Positions 1 to 4,704 of a stretch of DNA of 10,301 bases are shown piece by piece. Numbering within the stretch: the stretch's first letter is position 1; each line of letters begins with the position of its first letter. The notes under the pieces were generated by a model. That model saw only the letters and a list, made by a program, of their open reading frames with translations, was not told the origin of the DNA and ran no database searches. Source of the stretch: DATKZB01 sp035528235 (GTDB lineage Bacteria; Planctomycetota; Phycisphaerae; FEN-1346); assembly GCA_035528235.1 (NCBI GenBank), contig DATKZB010000102.1:1-10301 (forward strand), given 5' to 3'. The position numbers and the translations under genes were made by a program.

Positions 1-83
1 CATGTCGTGCCCCTACAACAGAGGCCGTTTCCGGAAGGCCGCCGCGCGACAAGTAGCGCTGCGAAACCATAGCGTCCCCCTGC
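1..83. other. Non-coding edge downstream of cinA
   Basis: These are the bases after the cinA stop codon up to the window edge. No gene of their own is convincing here. The only recognisable element is a 20-base partial repeat (listed separately) also found behind the lipoprotein gene. The region may act as a 3' end for the cinA transcript, but no hairpin with a T-run is visible. Confidence 0.5.
33..52. repeat. Partial copy of REP-like repeat downstream of cinA
   Basis: The 20 bases here are identical to positions 8361-8380, and weaker similarity continues for several bases beyond. At the other locus this segment is the loop and right arm of a strong hairpin. Here the matching left arm is absent or badly decayed, so only a half element remains. 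Both copies lie a short distance past the stop codon of a minus-strand gene (cinA here, the lipoprotein gene there). Identity is read directly; calling it a repeat family is inference from two copies. Confidence 0.65.
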
Positions 84-1337
84 TCACCCGCCGTCTTGGC
101 CGTCGGCCCCCATCAAACGCAACCTCAGCCAGTCGAGCGCCGTGTAGGCGGCGCGGAGGCGTATCTCGGCCCGGTCGCCGCTGAGGAGGTGGCGCGCGGC
201 ATCGGTGCCGGCGGCGTCGGCCAGGGCGATCCAGACGGTGCCGACGGGTTTCTGGGGCGTCCCGCCCCCGGGACCGGCGATGCCCGTGATGCCCAGCCCT
301 AAGTCGGCGCCCGCCCGCGTCCGGGCGCCCTCGGCCATGGCCCGGGCCACCGGCTGGCTCACCGCCCCATGGGTCTCGATAAGGGCCGGGTCGACGCCCA
401 GCGTGCGGACCTTCGATTCGTTCGCGTAGGCCACGACGGCCTCGAGCAGGTGGTCGGACATGCCGGGCACGTTGACGAGTCTGGCCGCCACCAGACCGCC
501 CGTGCACGATTCGGCCAGCGCCACCGTGGCGCGGCGTTCGGCCAGGAGGGCCGCGACGGCGTCCTCCAGGGCCAGGTCGCCCTCGCCGAAGACGGTGGTC
601 CCCAGGCGCTCTCGGACGGCTGCCACGTCGGCCGCGGCCAGACGCTCGGCCTCGTCGCGGGCGCCGAAGGCGTAGACGTGAACGTCGATGATGCCCGAGT
701 GGACGGCGGTGCCGACGTGCGGGTGGCGGCCGGGACGCATCAGGTCTGCGAGCGCCTCGCCCATGACCGACTCGCGGGTGCCGAACGTGCGGACCGTGCG
801 GATGATCATCGTGCGTCCGGCCCCGCCGCCGGCAAGTTGCGGCAGAACCTCGTTATCGAGCATGGTCCGCATCTCGACCGGCACGCCCGGCATGCAGAAG
901 ACGCGGGCACGGCCGACCGTGGCGTCGATGCCGACGGCCGTCCCGACGGGGTTCGGGATGGCCCGGCTGCCGCGCGGCAAGAGGGCCTGAATGCGGTTGG
1001 CCTTGCTGAGGGTCTGTCCGCGCGCGGCCGCCCACGCCTCCAGGTGCGCGAGGGCCTGGGCGTCCTCGGCCAGGGGGCGGCCCATGGCCTGGGCCAGGGC
1101 CTGGCGAGTGCAGTCGTCCTGGGTGGGTCCAAGGCCGCCCGTGGCGACGAGGAGGTCGGCGTCGGCGGCGGCCTGGCGGATGGCGGCCGCGATGGCCGGC
1201 GCGTCGTCGTCGAGCGTTATGTGACGGACGACCTCGATGCCCAGGGCGCTCAGGACGCGCGCGACGTCGCGCGAATGGGTGTCGAGCGCGAGGCCGCGAA
1301 CGAGTTCGCTTCCGATGCTCAGGACGACGGCTCGCAC
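84..1337 (-). CDS. cinA: CinA: competence/damage-inducible protein, NMN amidohydrolase
   Basis: The product is 417 residues, the usual length for two-domain CinA. The N-terminal half is the MoaB/Mog-like (MoCF) domain, with SIGSEL near residue 7, TGGLGPTQDD at 66-75, and NPVGTA and MPGVPVEM further on. The C-terminal half is the PncC-type amidase domain, with AESCTGG at 275-281 (Ser277 the expected nucleophile), TGIAGPGGG from 351 and KPVGTV. Known family members deamidate nicotinamide mononucleotide in the pyridine nucleotide cycle, and some also show ADP-ribose pyrophosphatase activity; historically cinA was tied to competence. The start is a GTG at 1337, preceded by GAGGAG six bases upstream. 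The reading frame stays open further upstream but there overlaps the ychF-like gene. That gene ends only ten bases before this start, so the two are probably cotranscribed and translationally coupled. It is the last gene of the run in this window. Confidence 0.95.
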   Translation of the reverse strand: MRAVVLSIGSELVRGLALDTHSRDVARVLSALGIEVVRHITLDDDAPAIAAAIRQAAADADLLVATGGLGPTQDDCTRQALAQAMGRPLAEDAQALAHLEAWAAARGQTLSKANRIQALLPRGSRAIPNPVGTAVGIDATVGRARVFCMPGVPVEMRTMLDNEVLPQLAGGGAGRTMIIRTVRTFGTRESVMGEALADLMRPGRHPHVGTAVHSGIIDVHVYAFGARDEAERLAAADVAAVRERLGTTVFGEGDLALEDAVAALLAERRATVALAESCTGGLVAARLVNVPGMSDHLLEAVVAYANESKVRTLGVDPALIETHGAVSQPVARAMAEGARTRAGADLGLGITGIAGPGGGTPQKPVGTVWIALADAAGTDAARHLLSGDRAEIRLRAAYTALDWLRLRLMGADGQDGG

Positions 1338-1347
1338 GGGCCCTCCT

Positions 1348-2424
1348 CTACCGGCTGAAGTGGAACAGGATGACGTCGCCGTCCTGGACGACGTAGTCGC
1401 GTCCTTCGAGTCGGACGACTCCGTCGGCCCGGGCGCGTTTGAGGTCGCCGGCCATTTTGAGGTGCTCGAACGAGACGACCTCGGCCCGGATGAAGCCGCG
1501 GGCCATGTCGGTATGCACGTCTCCGGCGGCGTCGACGGCCGTGGTGCCGCGCGGCACGCTCCGGGCATTCACCTCCGGATCGCCGGCGGTGTAGAACGTG
1601 ATGCGGTTCATGGCGCGGTGGACGGCCGGCAGGATGTCGCGTGCACGGAGGCGGTCGAGGCCAAGTTCCTGCATGAAGGCCTGGCGTTCGTCAGGGGCGA
1701 GTTGGGCGATCTCGGCCTCGAGCGATGCACACAGGGCCACCATGGGCGGCGCGATGTCAGGGTAGGTCTGGGCCGCGGCCTCGGGCCGGCCGGCCTGGTC
1801 CTCGCCAACGTTCAGGACCGTCAGGACGGGCTTTTCGGTCAGGGCGGCGAAGTTCCGCAGGATGGCCCGCTGGACCTCGGTCCGGGCGATGTCGTGAAGG
1901 GGCTTCTCGGCTTCGAGGGTCTCGCGGCAAAGGGCCAGGAAGTCGAGTTCGTGCTTGAGGGCCTCGCGGTGCGGGATGGGCTTGGTGAGTTGCGACTCGA
2001 GCTTCTCGATGCGCCGCAGCACGATGTCGAGGTCCGAGAAGAGGAACTCGCCGGCCAGGGCACTGCGGTCGGCCTTCGGGTCGACGCGGCCGGGGACGCG
2101 GTCGGACTCGAACGCGCGGAGCACGTACACCAGGGCATCGGCCCGGCGCAGGTGTTCGGTAATAGCGGTGTTCTGCGAGGCCAGGTCGGACCGGCCGGGG
2201 GCGAGGCCGGGCAGGTCGATCCAGTCGATGCGGACGGGCACGCGGCGGGCGGAGTGGTAATGCTCGAAGAGCCAGTCGAGCCGCTCGTCGGGAAGCGCCA
2301 CGGTGGCCGCGTTCGGGTGGTCGGCGCGCGCGGGCGAGGCGGCGGAATCGACGGCGCCCTCGGTCAGGGCGTTGAACAAGCACGTCTTTCCCGACAGGGA
2401 AAGGCCGGCGAGGGGCACGTTCAC
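1348..2424 (-). CDS. ychF: YchF-type P-loop NTPase (Obg family, divergent)
   Basis: The product is 358 residues, close to the roughly 363 of YchF. The P-loop GLSLSGKT is at residues 7-14, the G3 motif DLPG at 70-73, and NVGE occupies the G4 position at 205-208. That N-x-x-E in place of NKxD is the YchF hallmark linked to ATP preference. A helical insert lies around 120-195. The C-terminal 85 residues match the YchF TGS-like domain (DUF933), including HTDMARGFIRAEV and LEGRDYVVQDGDVI. Characterised YchF proteins bind ribosomes and act in stress and redox responses. This one is divergent: GLSLSGKT replaces the usual GLPNVGKS, and the conserved N-terminal stretch after the P-loop is altered, so it may be a paralogue with a shifted role. 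The start is GTG with GGAGG nine bases upstream; a second GTG two codons in is an alternative. It lies 55 bases after marR and 10 before cinA. Confidence 0.9.
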   Translation of the reverse strand: MNVPLAGLSLSGKTCLFNALTEGAVDSAASPARADHPNAATVALPDERLDWLFEHYHSARRVPVRIDWIDLPGLAPGRSDLASQNTAITEHLRRADALVYVLRAFESDRVPGRVDPKADRSALAGEFLFSDLDIVLRRIEKLESQLTKPIPHREALKHELDFLALCRETLEAEKPLHDIARTEVQRAILRNFAALTEKPVLTVLNVGEDQAGRPEAAAQTYPDIAPPMVALCASLEAEIAQLAPDERQAFMQELGLDRLRARDILPAVHRAMNRITFYTAGDPEVNARSVPRGTTAVDAAGDVHTDMARGFIRAEVVSFEHLKMAGDLKRARADGVVRLEGRDYVVQDGDVILFHFSR

Positions 2425-2479
2425 CAGAGGGTTCCTCCCATCACAGGTGTGGTCGGCCGCCAGGCGGCGGGGCGCGGGG

Positions 2480-2965
2480 TCAGGCCCGTGCGCCGGGCGG
2501 TCCGCCGCCCACGCGAAGCCCGATCTTGCGAAGGATCGTCGCCAGGTTCGTCAGGTCTCTGTCGGTCAGGGACTCCATCGCCCGGATGCTGGCCCCGATC
2601 TTGCTGCGGCGATAGGCGCCGACGGCACGGCGGCCCCTGGGCGTGATGGCGACGTCGATCTTGCGTTTGTCGGTGTGGTTGATGGAGCAGACGACCAGTT
2701 TTTCGTCGTAGCGTTGTTCGAGTGCCTTGAGGACGCGCGACATCTGGGCCGGCAAAACGCCGACGTGGCGCCTCAACTCGCCCACCGACATGAAGGAAAC
2801 GTGCTCGAGGGTATCGAGGGCCAGGAACTCCGACTCCGACAGGTCGTAGCCGCCCTTCAGTTTCTCGCGCTGCGACTCGAACCACGTGCGGCGGGTGAGT
2901 TCGAACATCTGGAGGGCCAACTCCTGAAGGTTGGTTTCGCGGTTCTTCTTCACGTGCGGCTCCAT
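2480..2965 (-). CDS. MarR-family winged-helix transcriptional regulator
   Basis: The product is 161 residues, typical for MarR. An N-terminal helix (about 11-35) would form part of the dimer interface. The helix-turn-helix falls at about 59-84 (SVGELRRHVGV then PAQMSRVLKALEQ). The wing carries the family signature at about 97-112 (HTDKRKIDVAITPRGR). A long C-terminal helix, 120-150, completes the dimer arm. Such proteins bind short dyads as dimers and usually repress, often releasing DNA on binding a small molecule or on oxidation; the ligand cannot be read here. One cysteine, Cys93, lies in the wing. The ATG at 2965 has no clear ribosome binding site, whereas a GTG four codons in (2953) has GGAG six bases upstream and may be the true start. 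It sits between the HU gene (69-base gap) and the ychF-like gene (55-base gap), so it is probably cotranscribed with both. Confidence 0.85.
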   Translation of the reverse strand: MEPHVKKNRETNLQELALQMFELTRRTWFESQREKLKGGYDLSESEFLALDTLEHVSFMSVGELRRHVGVLPAQMSRVLKALEQRYDEKLVVCSINHTDKRKIDVAITPRGRRAVGAYRRSKIGASIRAMESLTDRDLTNLATILRKIGLRVGGGPPGARA

Positions 2966-3034
2966 CGGGTGACTGGGACCGTCGGGCTTGTGACGTCAAC
3001 CGGCACAACCGGCATGGACGGCGCGGCCTCCGCG

Positions 3035-3412
3035 TCAGGCGCCAGGCGGAGGAACGCGAGAGGCGGCCGCGGGCTGCACGTTCGATGGCGCCTTGTGTTG
3101 GCCCTCGCCGGGCGCGCTGCCGGGCGCGGCCTTCTGGACGGACTCCTTCATGAGGCGCCCGACCTTGAACTTGACGGTCGATTTGACGGGCACGGGCACG
3201 CGTTCCAGGGTCCGGGGGTTCTGAGCCATGCGGGGCTTGCGGGTCCGGACCTCGAAGACGCCGAAATCGCGGAATTCGAGGCGGTTGCCCCGGGCCAGTT
3301 CCACGACGATCTCGTCGAGGAACTGCTGCACGACGTCCTTGACAAGGGTCCGTTTCGCCTTGGTGGAGTCGGCGATGCGGTCCGTCAGTTCCTTCTTCGT
3401 GACGGTCCTCAT
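3035..3412 (-). CDS. HU/IHF-family DNA-binding protein with Pro/Ala-rich tail
   Basis: From the ATG at 3412 the product is 125 residues. Residues 1-93 are a complete HU/IHF fold: the N-terminal helical part (TKKELTDRIA, then LVKDVVQQFLDEIV), the FRDFGVFEVRTRKPR beta segment, QNPRT at the tip of the DNA-intercalating arm, and a C-terminal VKFKVGRLMKESV. HU proteins bind and bend DNA as dimers in the nucleoid. About 32 residues beyond the fold are rich in Pro, Ala, Gly and Gln, making this longer than the usual 90-100 residues. The start was chosen because AGGGGA lies about five bases upstream and homology begins there; an in-frame ATG ten codons earlier lacks both. It is the first gene of the run with marR, the ychF-like gene and cinA, and follows a 214-base spacer with a candidate promoter. 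HU and IHF subunits cannot be told apart with confidence. Confidence 0.93.
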   Translation of the reverse strand: MRTVTKKELTDRIADSTKAKRTLVKDVVQQFLDEIVVELARGNRLEFRDFGVFEVRTRKPRMAQNPRTLERVPVPVKSTVKFKVGRLMKESVQKAAPGSAPGEGQHKAPSNVQPAAASRVPPPGA

Positions 3413-3579
3413 GGATGTCCCCTGCTGTTGCCTTTGCCCCACGGTATTGCTCTCGAGCCCGCCTCAACCGGTCAGCGCCAACCGGCACCCGCGCCCCGCT
3501 CACCCAGCGTCAGTCTTGCGGGAGCGACGCGGATATGCCTTGGTTAGCGCGGCATTTTCTTACCCGAGAAATGAGCCAA

Positions 3580-3594
3580 CTGCATGCTAGGCAG
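3580..3594. promoter_or_regulatory. Dyad CTGC-N7-GCAG, possible operator
   Basis: A 15-bp inverted repeat, extended by one A/T pair on each side to ACTGC-N7-GCAGT. It covers the candidate -10 box of the HU promoter. The same CTGC-N7-GCAG arrangement occurs at 4619-4633 in the cysE promoter region. The size and position fit a dimeric repressor such as the MarR protein two genes downstream, but that assignment is inference. Confidence 0.4.
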
Positions 3595-3612
3595 TCCCTT
3601 ACGTGTCCGCAA
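3584..3612 (-). promoter_or_regulatory. Candidate promoter for the HU-marR-ychF-cinA run
   Basis: On the minus strand, TTGCGG (3612-3607) is followed by exactly 17 bases and then TAGCAT (3589-3584). These match the sigma-70 consensus at three of six and four of six positions. Transcription would start near 3577, leaving a leader of about 165 bases before the HU start codon. The match is modest and the promoter could lie elsewhere in the spacer. Confidence 0.35.
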
Positions 3613-3626
3613 GCAAAAAAACGGGT

Positions 3627-4598
3627 TCACCTTTTCCGGCCGGTGGTGTCGGCGTCGCCTGCGGCCGTGCGGCCCTTTTCCCTACCCTTGTCGGCCACCC
3701 GGAGGGCGGGCTCCTCGACAACTACCATGGAGTTGGGCGGCACCGAGTGGGTCAGCCACACGTTGCCGCCGATGGTGCTGCCCCTGCCGACGACCGTCTC
3801 GCCCCCCAGCAGCGTGGCCCCGGAGTAGATCGTCACGTCGTCCTCGATGGTCGGGTGCCGCTTTTGGCCGCGGATGAGTTGGCCCGAGCCGTCCTTCGGG
3901 AAACTCATGGCCCCCAGCGTAACGCCCTGGTAGATCTTCACGTTCCGGCCGATCAGGGTGGTCTCACCGATGACCACGCCGGTGGCGTGGTCGATGAAAA
4001 AGTTCTCGCCGATGCGGGCCCCGGGATGGATGTCGACGCCGGTCTGGCTGTGGGCGATCTCGGTCATGATGCGCGGCAAGAGGGGCACCTTCATTTCCCA
4101 GAGTTCGTGGGCGAGCCGGTACACCGTGATGGCCTGGAGACCCGGGTACGAAAAGATGATCTCGTCGAGGCTCCTGGCGGCGGGGTCGCCGTCGTAGGCG
4201 GCCTGGACGTCGCCCTCCAGCAGGCGGCGGACCGGGGGCAGGCGGCGGAAGAAATCGGCGGCCAATTGCGTTGCCAGGCCGTCGCAGTGGTCGCACTCGG
4301 CGTCGGTGCGGCGGCAGTCATGGATGACGCTCAGGTAAACCTGCTCGGTCAGCAGGCGATAGACCTGGTAGATGCGGTCGCCGATGTGGTACCGGATGTT
4401 CTCGCGCGTGAAGTTCCGCCGGCCGAAGTACCCGGGATACACGATTTCCTTCAGCCCGTCGAGAATCTCCGAGACGCTCTCGCGCGACGGCAGCGACCGC
4501 AGGGTCAGGTGGTTGATGCGCGAGACCTGGTCGTACGTGGCGACGATCTCGTCGATGATTTGAGGGATGTCCCCTTCCCGGTCGGGCTCGCGTGGCAT
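3627..4598 (-). CDS. cysE: Serine O-acetyltransferase (CysE/EpsC type)
   Basis: The product is 323 residues and makes O-acetylserine from serine and acetyl-CoA, the first committed step of cysteine synthesis. An N-terminal helical domain covers about 1-180. The left-handed beta-helix of hexapeptide repeats follows at about 185-290, with the signature DIHPGARIGENFFIDHATG. Asp203-His204 match the serine-binding Asp and catalytic His of the family, and His248 in KRHPTI matches the second conserved histidine. It is longer than E. coli CysE (273 residues), with an extended N-terminal domain containing three close cysteines (95, 102, 105) and a charged tail of about 25 residues. The ATG at 4598 is chosen over one 22 codons upstream because the earlier one lies upstream of the predicted transcript start, within the promoter. 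The upstream GGTGGAAAG is a weak ribosome binding site. It has its own promoter, separate from the EF-G-like gene, and a spacer separates it from HU. Confidence 0.95.
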   Translation of the reverse strand: MPREPDREGDIPQIIDEIVATYDQVSRINHLTLRSLPSRESVSEILDGLKEIVYPGYFGRRNFTRENIRYHIGDRIYQVYRLLTEQVYLSVIHDCRRTDAECDHCDGLATQLAADFFRRLPPVRRLLEGDVQAAYDGDPAARSLDEIIFSYPGLQAITVYRLAHELWEMKVPLLPRIMTEIAHSQTGVDIHPGARIGENFFIDHATGVVIGETTLIGRNVKIYQGVTLGAMSFPKDGSGQLIRGQKRHPTIEDDVTIYSGATLLGGETVVGRGSTIGGNVWLTHSVPPNSMVVVEEPALRVADKGREKGRTAAGDADTTGRKR

Positions 4599-4618
4599 GG
4601 CTTTCCACCGCTCTTGGC

Positions 4619-4633
4619 CTGCGACATGCGCAG
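4619..4633. promoter_or_regulatory. Dyad CTGCG-N5-CGCAG over the cysE transcription start
   Basis: A perfect five-base inverted repeat (15 bp in all) lying just downstream of the TATAAT box and covering the predicted start of transcription. It could be a repressor operator, or in RNA a small hairpin at the 5' end. Its CTGC-N7-GCAG frame is the same as the dyad at 3580-3594. Confidence 0.45.
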
Positions 4634-4635
4634 GG

Positions 4636-4664
4636 ATTATACCCCACGTCGGGGGCTGAGGCAA
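4636..4664 (-). promoter_or_regulatory. cysE: Sigma-70-type promoter for cysE
   Basis: On the minus strand, TTGCCT (4664-4659, four of six consensus bases) and a perfect TATAAT (4641-4636) are separated by 17 bases, the optimal spacing. Transcription should begin near 4629-4630, giving a leader of about 31 bases. A perfect -10 box is unlikely by chance in such GC-rich DNA, and it lies in the only sizeable gap upstream of cysE. Confidence 0.75.
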
Positions 4665-4665
4665 A

Positions 4666-4704
4666 CGGCTTCGCCGAAACGGCCGGCCGGTGGGCTCGAC
4701 CGGC
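4666..4704 (-). terminator. Possible terminator hairpins after the EF-G-like gene
   Basis: Two hairpins follow the stop codon. GCCGGT/ACCGGC (arms 4686-4691 and 4699-4704) begins at the stop codon itself. CGGC/GCCG with a three-base loop (4666-4676) is followed on the minus strand by GTTTG from 4666 onward. The T-run is only three bases and overlaps the -35 box of the cysE promoter, so intrinsic termination here is uncertain. Confidence 0.3.

Larger units (their letters stand above)
3413..3626. other. Spacer between cysE and the HU gene, locally AT-rich
   Basis: No gene is supported in this stretch. The part nearest cysE (about 3535-3621) is visibly richer in A and T than the surroundings. 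It holds a seven-base T-run on the minus strand (3615-3621) just past the cysE stop, a candidate promoter, a 15-bp dyad and several short complementary segments. The part nearest HU is ordinary GC-rich sequence that would be 5' leader. Confidence 0.6.

Noticed and set aside
2421..3503. A 360-codon minus-strand frame across the HU and marR genes
   Set aside because: It is an out-of-frame shadow: Arg/Pro-rich, no motif, and it overlaps two genes with clear family signatures in another frame.
3615..3645. Intrinsic terminator for cysE formed by the T-run at 3615-3621
   Set aside because: The seven-base T-run is real, but the only stem upstream is CACC/GGTG (four pairs, ten-base loop), separated from the T-run by six bases, too weak to call.
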